The notes: generated by a model from the sequence alone, not told the origin. 46,296 bases of DNA from Lachnospiraceae bacterium (GCA_021770755.1 JAETQI010000048.1:1-46296); one strand, 5' to 3'; shown: positions 7,657-16,523, counted from the stretch's first letter. Translations and numbers: made by a program.

Positions 7657-9867
7657 TCATGGAAGGGCCTTGCCATCCAGTCTCTGCCTTGCGATCAATC
7701 CCGCAAAGTATCCGTTCTTTTCCATGAGTTCCTCATAATTACCATCCTCTATGATCTTCCCTTTCTCCAGCACAATGATCCTGTCACACTGGCGGATCGT
7801 GGACAGTCTGTGGGCGATCACAATCCGGGTACATTTCAGTCCGTCCAGGGACTGTGACACCTTTTTCTGGGTCAGATTGTCCAGGGCGCTGGTGGCTTCG
7901 TCCAGCAGGAGGATCTTTGGTCTGGGCGCTATTGCCCTTGCGATCAGCAGACGCTGTCTCTGCCCCCCTGAGATCCCGCCCTGCCCTTCGGAGATCACGG
8001 TATGCATTCCCATAGGCATACGCCGGATATCCTCCGCAATACCGGCAAGCTCCGCCGCTTCCCAGGCTTCCTCCATGGTAAGATGAGGAGCGCAGATCGT
8101 GATATTGGAAAAAATATCCCCTGAAAACAGCCTGCCGCCCTGCATCACCACACCGATCCTGCTCCGCAGGGACTTTAGATCCATACCGGCAATGTCCCTG
8201 CCGTCATAGTAAATGGCGCCCTTCCCAGGCGTCTCAAACCCAAGCAGAAGCCTGAGCAGGGTAGACTTCCCACACCCACTGGCGCCAACCAATGCCACAT
8301 ACTGACCCGGCCTTATTTTCAGGGAAAGGTCATCCACCACAAGTGGCATGCTCTCCTGATAACGAAAGGATACATTGCTAAACTCTATGCCGCCCGAAAG
8401 GCGCGTCACCATCTGCTTGCCCTCCGCCACCTCCGGCGACGTTTCCAGAATGGGTTTCGCCATCTTAAGGATGGGACGAAGCTGTGCCACAGACAGTACG
8501 ATCCCTGCCAGGGAGGAAAAGGCGCCGGAAACCATCCCATAAGCGGTATTGAAAGCGTAATAATCCGCCACGGAAATCCCGCTTTTTACCGCAGTATAAT
8601 ACATGATAACCGTTCCACATAAAGAAATCGCCGTCAGCAGTACGCTGTTTATCTTTAAGAACAGCGGCGGGCTGTAGGCAAGCCTTGCCCCTTCTGCATA
8701 AATCCTGCCCCACCGGGCAAATGCGCGCTTCTCCGCGCCGGAAAGCCTGATTTTCTGGATGCCGCTGATCAGGGAATAGGTCATACCGCTTTCCTTCGCG
8801 CCAATTTCCATCTGCCTTTCGCTGACCCGTATCTGCATCAGCGCAGAAACCACCGAAAACACCGCCGTCACCAGTATGATCACCAAAGCCGGAACCACCA
8901 GCGCCGGGGCGTAGGTAAAAATCTGGGTAATGTATACCAGTGAGAATATCGCCGTAAGGCCTGTGGAAAATACCAGAGATACCAGCATGGAACAAAGGGT
9001 ATAGATGTTCCCCGCCCTGCCTGCCAGTTCTCCCGGGCTGTATTTCCGAAAAAAATCCGTGGGAAGGGACAAAATGCGCATCATCACTGCCGCCTGCACC
9101 TGAACCCCCATCTTGGTCCCGATGCGCTGCATCAGCATAGACCTGACCGCCGCCGCCAGCAGGGTGCTGACCCTTAAGCATACCAGAAAAAAGGTGATGG
9201 ATAGAAACAGGCGCATATTGCCGCTTGCTGTCACCTGGGAAAAGATGATATGGTTCAGCTTCGGTGAAAGCATTCCCAGTAACGTAATCCCCAGCGCCGC
9301 CGCCAGAAACATCCCCACGTCAAAGAGCGACAATGTCCCGGCGATATATCCCATCAGCTCCGGTATCCTTATGGGCTTCACAGGAAGCGGCTTATAAAAG
9401 CACAGGGCCTCTTCCTCTATCCCTTTCTTTGTATTCCTGTCAAGCTTTACCCGCCTGCCGGAAGTCTCATCCAGATAATGATAGACGCCTGTCCTGTCCG
9501 GGATCAGGGCGACTACCCTGCCATCCTCTTTCCTGGTTCCCAGCATTGCCCCAAAGGCATCCCGGTACCACTCCCCCTCCAGTTTCACCCTGCGCCGCAT
9601 AATGCCGCAGGGGCGCAGCAGATATTCAAGCTGGTCATTGATGTCCTTTATATCTTCCGGTATCTCCGAAGTCTTCGCATGATAAAATTTCAATATTTCA
9701 TCTATGGCGTTTTTCGTCTGTATCCTGTCGTCCTTCATGGCGGCCAGAATCCGTGTTCCCAGCACAGCTCCCGCTATGCCCACCAGGGAGTCCTCCAGCA
9801 TCTCGTCATCGCTGTACATCCGCTGCCGGATCTGTTCGTCAAACCATCCCATATCCATCTTCTCCAT
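7657..9867 (-). CDS. NHLM-type peptide-export ABC protein without peptidase domain
   Basis: A 736-residue half-transporter. The first ~165 residues are a soluble domain with no C39 peptidase motif, as in the second ABC protein of NHLM bacteriocin systems (the TIGR03797-type family, recalled). An ABC transporter membrane domain with about six segments follows (~170-460), then an ATPase domain with Walker A GASGCGKST, signature ISGGQRQR, Walker B ILLLDEATSALD and H-loop IAHRL. It should pair with the C39 protein encoded 15 bases upstream to secrete leader peptides. The first codon, ATG 9867, has only a weak ribosome site. ATG 9852 behind GGAGAAG is an alternative start that would remove five residues. 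Confidence 0.88.
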   Translation of the reverse strand: MEKMDMGWFDEQIRQRMYSDDEMLEDSLVGIAGAVLGTRILAAMKDDRIQTKNAIDEILKFYHAKTSEIPEDIKDINDQLEYLLRPCGIMRRRVKLEGEWYRDAFGAMLGTRKEDGRVVALIPDRTGVYHYLDETSGRRVKLDRNTKKGIEEEALCFYKPLPVKPIRIPELMGYIAGTLSLFDVGMFLAAALGITLLGMLSPKLNHIIFSQVTASGNMRLFLSITFFLVCLRVSTLLAAAVRSMLMQRIGTKMGVQVQAAVMMRILSLPTDFFRKYSPGELAGRAGNIYTLCSMLVSLVFSTGLTAIFSLVYITQIFTYAPALVVPALVIILVTAVFSVVSALMQIRVSERQMEIGAKESGMTYSLISGIQKIRLSGAEKRAFARWGRIYAEGARLAYSPPLFLKINSVLLTAISLCGTVIMYYTAVKSGISVADYYAFNTAYGMVSGAFSSLAGIVLSVAQLRPILKMAKPILETSPEVAEGKQMVTRLSGGIEFSNVSFRYQESMPLVVDDLSLKIRPGQYVALVGASGCGKSTLLRLLLGFETPGKGAIYYDGRDIAGMDLKSLRSRIGVVMQGGRLFSGDIFSNITICAPHLTMEEAWEAAELAGIAEDIRRMPMGMHTVISEGQGGISGGQRQRLLIARAIAPRPKILLLDEATSALDNLTQKKVSQSLDGLKCTRIVIAHRLSTIRQCDRIIVLEKGKIIEDGNYEELMEKNGYFAGLIARQRLDGKALP

Positions 9868-9882
9868 CGCTTCAATCTGTTT

Positions 9883-12081
9883 TCAGTCATTGGAAACCAG
9901 TTCGGTATAAGCGCCGCCCTTTGCATACAGTTCCTCATGGGTTCCCCGCTCCACCACTTTTCCGTGATCCATTACGATGATCTCGTCACAGTCCCGGATC
10001 GTAGACAGGCGGTGGGCAACCACGATACAGGTAATTCCCCGGTCCTTAATGGACCTGACTACCTCATACTCTGTCCTTGCATCCAGCGCCGAGGTGGCTT
10101 CATCCATAATAATAATGGTCGGGTCCTGGGCAAGCACTCTGGCGATTTCCATTCGCTGGCGCTGTCCCCCGGAAAAGTCCCTGCCGTCCTGGCTGATGCG
10201 GTAGGAATACCCGCCATCCCTCTGCATAATGTCCTCATGGAGCCTTGCGTCCCGGGCTGCCATGATGACCTCGAAATCCTCAATGGATTTGTCCCACATT
10301 CTGATATTGCCGGCTATGGTATCTTCAAACAGAATAATATCCTGGTCAACCACTGCCAGCGAGCCAGTAAATACATTTCTGTCGATCGCGCTCACAGGCT
10401 TCCCGTCAAAAAGGATTTCCCCCTTCCATGGCTGATACAGACCGGAAAGCAGTTTGGAAATGGTGGATTTTCCGCAGCCGGAAGCTCCCACAAGAGCCAC
10501 ACGGCTTCCCGGTTTTAAAGTCAGGTCAAAATCTTCTATCAGCGGTTCCGAAAGCCTGGAATAACCGAACGTAACCTTTTTCATCTCCACGCTGCCGGAG
10601 AGCTTCCTGTACTCCCCAGCCCCTTCCTTTGCCTGCACATACTCCCTGTGCCCACAGCAGACATCGGAAGGGTACTCCATCACATCTTCGATCCGCTCCA
10701 TCTGGGTACGCATCTCCTGAATACTCTGACCGGCCGCAATTAATTTGGCGGTCGGAGACATAAAGGAAGAAAGGAACCCCTGAAATGCCATGATCATGCC
10801 CACTGTAAAACTTCCCTGCATGGTCAGATATACCCCCAGCATCAGCACTGCCACCCCCGTAAGGGAAGATACAAGGGCGGGAAGAAGTCCCAGATACTGG
10901 TTCAGCCTGGCATACTTTACCTGCTGGGTGTTGACACTTGCCTGATACCCTGCCCACTTTTCAAAATAGCCGTTTTCCGCACCGTTGGCTTTGATCGTCT
11001 CTATCATTTCAATACCGGATACCGTTGCACCTGACAGCTTACCGCTATCCCGCATCTGTACCCGTGTAATGTTGATGCGTTTTCTGGCTATCATCTGGGA
11101 CAGCCCAAGATTGCACAGGATGGACAGCACGCCCACAAAGGTAAGCAGGGGGCTGTAGCGCAGCATGACTGCCAGATAAAACACCATCATTGCAATATCG
11201 ATCAAAAGAGGGGCAAACAGGTTCACAAGGCTGCCTGATGCCGAGGCGTTCATCCCCTGCCGCTGCTGGATATCCCCTGCCATGCGCTGGGAAAAAAACT
11301 CCATGGGCAGGTGAAGTACTTTCCACAGGTAGGAAGAGGAACCTGTAACTGCAAATCTGCCGTATATTTTCAGGGAATAAACCGTTAACAGAAAAGAGAC
11401 CAAAAGCCGCACTGCCGCGTATCCCATAAATATGCCCACAAAAGGCAGGAGCCAGTCAGGATTCTTCCCTGTCAGCAGCCTGTCCATAAAAATCCTTGGA
11501 AAAACCGAAGCCACAATTCCAAGAAGGGAACTGATGACGGTTGCAAGGATCACACAGACCACCGCCTCCCCTGCTCCTGCCATCCGCTTTTTCACAAATC
11601 CTGCAACACTTCTGGGTCTGCCGCCTGGAGTAAATTCCTCCCCCGGCTCAAAAAACAGGCAACCCCCCGTAAAGGACTGGTCGAAAGTTTCCATGGAAAC
11701 CGTATAATTCCCTCTTGCAGGATCATTTAAACAGGCTTTATTCCCTTTAAAGCCGTTCAATACCACAAAATGATTAAAATTCCAGTGGATAATACAGGGA
11801 AAGATCCCACCCCGCCTTAACGCGTCCGGCTCAAACCGAAAACCTTTTGCCGTCAGCCCATAGCTGCGGGCTGCCAGCAGCAGATTTTTGGCATTAGAAC
11901 CGTCTCTCGACACTCCGCAGTCCGCCCTCACCTGCTCTAAAGGAATCCATTTGCCATAATACGCCAGTATCATGGCAAGGGACGCCGCGCCGCACTCCAA
12001 GGCTTCCATCTGCATGATCACCGGCACCTTTGCATACCCTCTGCCCACCGGACGTTTCTGTGCATTTTTATGTAAAATCAT
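9883..12081 (-). CDS. NHLM-type C39 peptidase/ABC peptide exporter
   Basis: A 732-residue protease-exporter. The N-terminal C39 domain has the catalytic Cys30 in MEALECGAASLAMIL, His104 in HFVVLNGF and Asp120 in LNDPARG. A six-segment membrane domain follows (~160-440), then an ATPase domain with GASGCGKST, FSGGQRQR, IIIMDEATSALD and VAHRL. Such proteins cut leaders after a GG or GA site while exporting the peptide. The two downstream precursors carry AAGG sites, which fits. It lies between the HlyD-like gene and the second ABC gene with short gaps, so it is probably in one transcript. Architecture and length match NHLM micro ABC1 proteins. Confidence 0.92.
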   Translation of the reverse strand: MILHKNAQKRPVGRGYAKVPVIMQMEALECGAASLAMILAYYGKWIPLEQVRADCGVSRDGSNAKNLLLAARSYGLTAKGFRFEPDALRRGGIFPCIIHWNFNHFVVLNGFKGNKACLNDPARGNYTVSMETFDQSFTGGCLFFEPGEEFTPGGRPRSVAGFVKKRMAGAGEAVVCVILATVISSLLGIVASVFPRIFMDRLLTGKNPDWLLPFVGIFMGYAAVRLLVSFLLTVYSLKIYGRFAVTGSSSYLWKVLHLPMEFFSQRMAGDIQQRQGMNASASGSLVNLFAPLLIDIAMMVFYLAVMLRYSPLLTFVGVLSILCNLGLSQMIARKRINITRVQMRDSGKLSGATVSGIEMIETIKANGAENGYFEKWAGYQASVNTQQVKYARLNQYLGLLPALVSSLTGVAVLMLGVYLTMQGSFTVGMIMAFQGFLSSFMSPTAKLIAAGQSIQEMRTQMERIEDVMEYPSDVCCGHREYVQAKEGAGEYRKLSGSVEMKKVTFGYSRLSEPLIEDFDLTLKPGSRVALVGASGCGKSTISKLLSGLYQPWKGEILFDGKPVSAIDRNVFTGSLAVVDQDIILFEDTIAGNIRMWDKSIEDFEVIMAARDARLHEDIMQRDGGYSYRISQDGRDFSGGQRQRMEIARVLAQDPTIIIMDEATSALDARTEYEVVRSIKDRGITCIVVAHRLSTIRDCDEIIVMDHGKVVERGTHEELYAKGGAYTELVSND

Positions 12082-12142
12082 CTGCCATCTCCCATGTGTA
12101 CATGCCCATGTTGCATGACAATCATTTGATCAGTTAATTTGA

Positions 12143-12616
12143 TCAGTTAAATAGAAAAGCGGCCGGCGCAATACATTCCACAACCACTTCTGTCTCATAA
12201 ACGCCGTCCGCAAGTCCCGTATCAGCCACAGCCGCATAAACCCATTCCCCCTCTGCAAAGCCGCCTATATGCATGGCGTAAGGCGTAAGCAGACCGGAAG
12301 CCTCCATGGGCTCATCGGAAACTGATAAAATGGGATACCCTTTTCCCTTTATCTCCACCTTCATCCCGGCGGCGATCTGTTCCCTGTCGGATTCCCTTAT
12401 ATAGCAGAAAAGGGTTCCGTCCTTTACCACGGCAGGGGCTTTTATTACCGTGTCCAGCCGGCCGAAAATCCCCCAGACACACACACCTGCCAGCAAAAGA
12501 AGCACTGCCCCCATCACCATCCACATACCTGGACTTGTGACTCTGATATAATCCTCTAACTGCTCGGGGGAAGACACCCGTTCCATGCTCTTCTCCCTGA
12601 AAATCTTTTTTTCCAT
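12143..12616 (-). CDS. Short HlyD-like NHLM secretion adaptor
   Basis: A 157-residue membrane-anchored protein: a cytosolic stretch beginning MEKKIFREKSMERVSSPEQL, one transmembrane helix (~31-51), and an extracytoplasmic part starting GRLDTVIKAPAVV that resembles the barrel-sandwich of HlyD-family adaptors. It fits the NHLM system secretion-protein family by its start and position just before the C39 exporter gene. It lacks the long coiled-coil hairpin of full-size HlyD proteins, plausible in a cell without an outer membrane. AAGGATAAAG lies just upstream of ATG 12616. Its stop lies in a 13-base direct repeat (TTAACTGATCAAA twice, around 12122-12148). Confidence 0.75.
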   Translation of the reverse strand: MEKKIFREKSMERVSSPEQLEDYIRVTSPGMWMVMGAVLLLLAGVCVWGIFGRLDTVIKAPAVVKDGTLFCYIRESDREQIAAGMKVEIKGKGYPILSVSDEPMEASGLLTPYAMHIGGFAEGEWVYAAVADTGLADGVYETEVVVECIAPAAFLFN

Positions 12617-12867
12617 CTTTATCCTTCCTGCGCTGCTTTTTGCAAGGCAAAAGATTTGACAATTTTATTCTGTAAATTATCTTACCATAGAATCTGCCTG
12701 TTTTTTCTGTCCGGGAACATTTCGCATTTTTTTTAGTATCATTTGTATATATTTGTATATTGAAGTCTCTTACCGGATCGCCGTCACTCATACATCCTCC
12801 CCACGACATAGACCGGAAATCGAGTAGGGGAAGAGCCCTGCTGTATCAGGGATACCTGTCATCTCCT
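12617..12867. other. Gap between sigma gene and peptide-export operon
   Basis: A 251-base non-coding gap upstream of the HlyD-like gene, AT-rich on the operon side. It probably carries the operon promoter, but I see no consensus -35/-10 pair, consistent with an alternative sigma factor or an activator. A small hairpin with AGTAGGG and CCCTGCT arms lies at 12823-12842. Confidence 0.45.
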
Positions 12868-13629
12868 TTACGAATTTTGAATAATGGAAAACTGTGTGGA
12901 ATCCAGAAATTCCTGTATGAGCTGGCGCACCCGCTCGGGGGACTCATACGGCCTGCAGAACGAGAAATCCTGTGACAGATCGTCAATGTCCTCCATCGCC
13001 TGTTTCACCTCCACCATGGTCTGTAAAGGAATCTCAGAGGCCGTCATAAAGTCCAGCTTCTGCGGATTCAGCCGTCGGCTCTGGATCGCATAATTCAGCC
13101 GGTCTCTGCATCTGCATTTGCCGTTTCCATACTCCCCGCAGTACTGTCCCAGAAATTCCGCCATCTTTTTGCGCACCCTGGAAAGCCGCTGCCGGTACGC
13201 TTCCGGCGTCATCCCCAGAATATCCCCCGCAATGCGGCTGTCCACTTTGAACATCGTTCCCAATATGAAGATACATCTGCTCTCCGTGTCAAGGCACTGC
13301 AGCATCACGTTGGTGCACGACATCTTGAGCTCCTCCGCCAGGATCCCCTTCTCCACATTCTGCGTCAGATCCGGCAGATCCTGCACTTTTGCGTTTTCTA
13401 TGTCATTCCCATAGTACTCGAAGCTGAGCGGAAACTGAGCAAACATGTGCTTCCTGTAATCTCTCAGATGATTGACGGCGATGCCAAAGACCCATGTCGT
13501 AAATGCGCTCTCCCCTCTGAAAGAGGACAGATGCGTGATCATCCTGAGCAGGATATCCTGTGTGGCGTCCTCCGCGTCCGCAAAAGTGCCGAGCATTCGC
13601 AGGGACAGGTTAAATACAATGTCCTGCAC
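12868..13629 (-). CDS. ECF-type RNA polymerase sigma factor with Cys-bearing tail; start region damaged
   Basis: A sigma-70 family factor of Clostridia type. Region 2 shows NLSLRMLGTFADAEDATQDI and FTTWVFGIAVNHLRDYRK; region 4 shows IFILGTMFKVDSRIAGDILG then YRQRLSRVRKKM. The C-terminal tail has CGEYGNGKCRCRDRLNYAI and ends QFSIIQNS, as in related gut Firmicutes. In frame, the first usable start is GTG 13629, which cuts into region 2.1. The residues before it (AGDKKALETLVAGV) belong to the family but have no start codon ahead of the permease stop at 13689. An ATG at 13690, overlapping that stop as ATGA, encodes MKGYLL in the neighbouring frame. Removing one base would join it to TAGDKKALETL. 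So the gene is probably frameshifted or mis-sequenced near its start. It may control the peptide-export operon. Confidence 0.8.
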   Translation of the reverse strand: MQDIVFNLSLRMLGTFADAEDATQDILLRMITHLSSFRGESAFTTWVFGIAVNHLRDYRKHMFAQFPLSFEYYGNDIENAKVQDLPDLTQNVEKGILAEELKMSCTNVMLQCLDTESRCIFILGTMFKVDSRIAGDILGMTPEAYRQRLSRVRKKMAEFLGQYCGEYGNGKCRCRDRLNYAIQSRRLNPQKLDFMTASEIPLQTMVEVKQAMEDIDDLSQDFSFCRPYESPERVRQLIQEFLDSTQFSIIQNS

Positions 13630-13686
13630 ACCTGCGACAAGTGTTTCCAGGGCTTTCTTATCCCCTGCCGTCGAGCAGATAGCCCT

Positions 13687-14481
13687 TCATGAACCACATG
13701 ACTTATAATGTTTTACTCCGAACCGCCATACAAAATAGCAGATAAGCAAAAACACAATAATTCCCAAAGGATAGAATGCCAGATGCCAATCGCGCGTTTT
13801 GCCCAGCAAAAACTGCAAGGGATAATATTGGATCAATGTATATGGAATCACATAAGTACAGAACCGCAGAATCCCTTTCCCATAAATGTCTATGGGATAC
13901 TTTCCGTGCGATCTTGCCCCGTATGTCAATACATTGATCAGCGAAGTATCCTGAATGGAAAAGAAGCAAAAGCTCGCCTCCAGCATAAACAATCCCATGA
14001 ACAATAACATCCCCCCTGTGATCATGGCAGCCATCGTCCAGACAGTCATGATGTTCCATGCGATCTGACTATGCCTGATCCCCAGCGCCAGTGTGACAAA
14101 GGCAGTCAGCAGCGGTCCGATTCTCCCCACTGCAAAGTTCGTTCCCATGATCTGGAGGATCAGACTGCATGGTCTGAGCATCATTCGGTCAAATGCGCCG
14201 CTCCTCACCATCCCTGAAAAAGTTTTGAATCCATTGCCAAACAGCTCCGCAAATGTAAAGGACATTTGAACGACAGAAAAGCACAGCAAAACATCCCCAT
14301 AGGTGTAGCCTTTTATCTGTGTAAAGCCGGAGAACAGGAATTGAATTGAGATCAATTCACAAAATGCTATCATGAACCGCGCAATGACCATCAGCAAAAA
14401 AGACAGTTTATATTCCATTACGCTCTGTGTACAGACAGAGGCATACCTGAAATACAATTTTAAGTTTTCTCTGATCTTCAT
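13687..14481 (-). CDS. ABC-2 family transporter permease (second subunit)
   Basis: A 264-residue membrane protein with about six hydrophobic segments and no ATPase motifs, of the ABC-2/DUF990-like type that works as a heterodimer. ATG 14481 (MKIRENLKLYFRY) sits behind GGGAGG with good spacing and four bases after the previous stop, so it is preferred over upstream in-frame codons. The start pattern KLYFRYASVCTQSVMEYKLSF and the end FVWRFGVKHYKSCGS suit the family. It forms a set with the permease at 14486 and the ATPase at 15299. The substrate is unknown; relatives export antibiotics or lipids. Its stop overlaps a possible ATG of the damaged sigma gene. Confidence 0.85.
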   Translation of the reverse strand: MKIRENLKLYFRYASVCTQSVMEYKLSFLLMVIARFMIAFCELISIQFLFSGFTQIKGYTYGDVLLCFSVVQMSFTFAELFGNGFKTFSGMVRSGAFDRMMLRPCSLILQIMGTNFAVGRIGPLLTAFVTLALGIRHSQIAWNIMTVWTMAAMITGGMLLFMGLFMLEASFCFFSIQDTSLINVLTYGARSHGKYPIDIYGKGILRFCTYVIPYTLIQYYPLQFLLGKTRDWHLAFYPLGIIVFLLICYFVWRFGVKHYKSCGS

Positions 14482-14485
14482 GGTG

Positions 14486-15289
14486 TCAGCCTCCCTGTAT
14501 GACGATTCTTTTTTCCGCCTGTTTCCATAGGACGATCCCAAAAAACATTAGTGCTGCCAGCCAGAAGATCTGTTTGAAGATACACTGATACATTTCCCCT
14601 CCGGCAAGATCTCCGCTGTATATCCGAAACGGAACATTCTGCATATAAGCAAACGGAGACATCTCTACTAAAAACAAATATTTTTTCGGAAAAAACGGCA
14701 GAGGGATCAGATTCCCCGACAGAAACTCTACCGCTCCTGTCAATACCATCCTCCAGCCCTGCGGCGAGAGCGTAAAAAAGCACAGCATGTACACAATCAT
14801 ACAAAATGTAACCGTTATCCCGAGTGCCAGAAATAAAGTCAGCAAAAACAGCAAAAAGGAAGCGCCATTTACCGGCAAGGACATTCTATAGGCTTTGGGC
14901 ATTAAAAACGCACATAATAATACAGGAATACATCTCATGACCGCTTCTGCGATTCTTGCTCCGACTGTTCTTGAAAGCCACATGGAATAGATCGACACAG
15001 GACGGCACAATTCATATGCGATATCTCCATTTGTTATCATCGCAAAAAGATCATTATCTGCCGCCCATGTATTACAGAGAGCTAACAGTGCTTCTTTCAG
15101 CCAGATATAAGACACGATGGAAGAATAATTCATCGGCAGATTTCCGCCGGAAGCTTCCGCGATCGCTTTGTATGCAAGACACTCCATCAATCCCCAGATA
15201 AGCTGCGTTGTCAAAGCCGTGACAGATGCCATGCGGTACTGAATCCCGGCGGCAAATCGAAGTTTCAAAAAACAGTAATATTTTTTCAC
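14486..15289 (-). CDS. ABC-2 family transporter permease (first subunit)
   Basis: A 267-residue integral membrane protein with roughly six hydrophobic helices, starting MKKYYCFLKLRFAAGIQYR and ending in a basic tail (KRIVIQGG). No catalytic motifs are seen. Conserved-looking features are ITNGDIAYELCRPVS after the second helix and GNLIPLPFFP in the later half, both recalled in ABC-2 permeases of this heteromeric type. It is encoded nine bases downstream of the ATPase gene and five upstream of the second permease start, a tight three-gene operon. The likely role is export of a small molecule or peptide. Confidence 0.85.
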   Translation of the reverse strand: MKKYYCFLKLRFAAGIQYRMASVTALTTQLIWGLMECLAYKAIAEASGGNLPMNYSSIVSYIWLKEALLALCNTWAADNDLFAMITNGDIAYELCRPVSIYSMWLSRTVGARIAEAVMRCIPVLLCAFLMPKAYRMSLPVNGASFLLFLLTLFLALGITVTFCMIVYMLCFFTLSPQGWRMVLTGAVEFLSGNLIPLPFFPKKYLFLVEMSPFAYMQNVPFRIYSGDLAGGEMYQCIFKQIFWLAALMFFGIVLWKQAEKRIVIQGG

Positions 15290-15298
15290 AGCCGCCTC

Positions 15299-16123
15299 CT
15301 ACATAATGTTCAGTTTTGCATAGAGGCCTGCGATAATGTGATCGATATCCGTCTCAGAACCTCCGTTTTCTGTTCCCACGGACGCTGCTTCAAGGCGCAG
15401 ATCTTCCAGCGTGCCGTCCAGCAGCTTCTGCCCTTTGCCGATCAGGATCACACGCCTGGTAATGGCTTCAATATCCTGCATGTCATGTGTTGTCAGGATC
15501 ACCGTGGTTTGATGTTCTTCATTCATCTTTAAGATGAAGTCGCGGACGGCGATCTTAGACACTGCGTCTAATCCGATCGTCGGCTCGTCCAGAAACAGCA
15601 GCTTCGGCTCATGCAGCAAAGAGGCGGCAATTTCGCAGCGCATGCGCTGTCCCAATGACAACTGCCTTGTGGGTGTTTTTAATATCTCCTCCAGATGTAA
15701 AAGCTGCGTCAGTTCGTCCAGTTTGTTGCGATACCTCGGCGCAGGTATGGAATAAATGGACTGCAAAAGTTCAAACGAATCCACGACCGGAATATCCCAC
15801 CATAATTGCGAGCGCTGCCCAAAAACAACACCGATCTGCCGGACATACTCCTTCCTGTCTTTCCAGGGCACCTGGCCATTCACCAGACATGTTCCGCTGT
15901 CCGGTATCAATATTCCGCTCAGGATCTTGATCGTAGAGCTTTTGCCCGCCCCGTTCGGACCGATATAACCTACCATTTCACCATTGTCTATGGAAAAACT
16001 GACATGGCTGATGGCATGAATCGTGTTGTACTCTCTCTTAAAAAGCGATCTTACCGCATTGCCGAGTCCGGACTCGCGTCTGGCTACCCGATAAGTCTTG
16101 CAGATATCATTAAATTCTATCAA
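15299..16123 (-). CDS. ABC-2 exporter ATPase
   Basis: A 274-residue nucleotide-binding subunit. Seen: Walker A IGPNGAGKSS, the family insertion GVVFGQRSQLWWDIPV around the Q-loop, signature LSLGQRMRCEIA, Walker B LLFLDEPTIGLD, and H-loop TTHDM. The QLWWDIP segment is typical of the ATPases that pair with DUF990-type permeases. The start context is poor in sequence terms but AAGGAGGG lies ahead of the ATG at 16123. It leads the three-gene operon. The C-terminus is shorter than in many relatives (about 320 residues) but ends in an ordinary way. Confidence 0.9.
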   Translation of the reverse strand: MIEFNDICKTYRVARRESGLGNAVRSLFKREYNTIHAISHVSFSIDNGEMVGYIGPNGAGKSSTIKILSGILIPDSGTCLVNGQVPWKDRKEYVRQIGVVFGQRSQLWWDIPVVDSFELLQSIYSIPAPRYRNKLDELTQLLHLEEILKTPTRQLSLGQRMRCEIAASLLHEPKLLFLDEPTIGLDAVSKIAVRDFILKMNEEHQTTVILTTHDMQDIEAITRRVILIGKGQKLLDGTLEDLRLEAASVGTENGGSETDIDHIIAGLYAKLNIM

Positions 16124-16254
16124 AACAAATCCCTCCTTTCCTGTAGAAAAAATCCGGATCCACCGGTTGTCCTGATCTCTTTCAACAGGGATATTTTATG
16201 GGCATTTATCAGCCGATAAAAAAATTTTACCATAAAAATAAAAAAAGAGTAGAC

Positions 16255-16347
16255 TTGTAATCAACTTTGTGGTAAGCTTTATAATTAGTAGCGCCTGAAA
16301 ACCGATATTGCGCCGAGAGACTTTACTTAGTCTCTCGGTCTTTTTTG
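16255..16347 (+). ncRNA. Candidate small RNA: promoter plus strong terminator
   Basis: In a 400-base gap between divergent genes there is a plus-strand TTGTAA (16255-16260), a perfect TATAAT (16280-16285) at 19-base spacing, and then a 9-bp stem CCGAGAGAC/GTCTCTCGG (16313-16338) followed by a T-run. No gene ends upstream on this strand, so the terminator has no other owner. The predicted transcript would be only about 55 bases, containing a repeated GCGCC ahead of the hairpin. It could also be a relic or an attenuator for the ABM gene at 16524. Confidence 0.35.
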
Positions 16348-16406
16348 TTCTGCCTGGTATCAAGCAGATACAGGCAGGTTTATGATCCTTTTTGTCCGGG
16401 CAGATA

Positions 16407-16436
16407 TTGCAACCGATGCCAAAAATATGATAGAAT
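16407..16436 (+). promoter_or_regulatory. Candidate promoter for the ABM-domain gene
   Basis: TTGCAA (16407-16412), 18 bases, then TAGAAT (16431-16436), about 85 bases upstream of the ATG at 16524. Two of twelve positions depart from consensus. It lies after the terminator at 16313-16347, so the gene would be transcribed independently of any upstream RNA. Confidence 0.4.
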
Positions 16437-16523
16437 TCAAGTGCACCCGAAACAGACCAAATCTTTATAGTGATCCACCAACCCAAAATACTCTGATACA
16501 CACAAAACAAGGAGGAAGAAACC

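Noticed and set aside
9478-10518. Plus-strand open frame spanning the junction of the two exporter genes
   Set aside because: It crosses the stop/start junction of two certain minus-strand ABC genes and shows no domain of its own.
12312-12809. Minus-strand open frame overlapping the HlyD-like gene and its upstream gap
   Set aside because: Out of frame with the membrane-anchored adaptor, with low-complexity basic sequence and no family signal.
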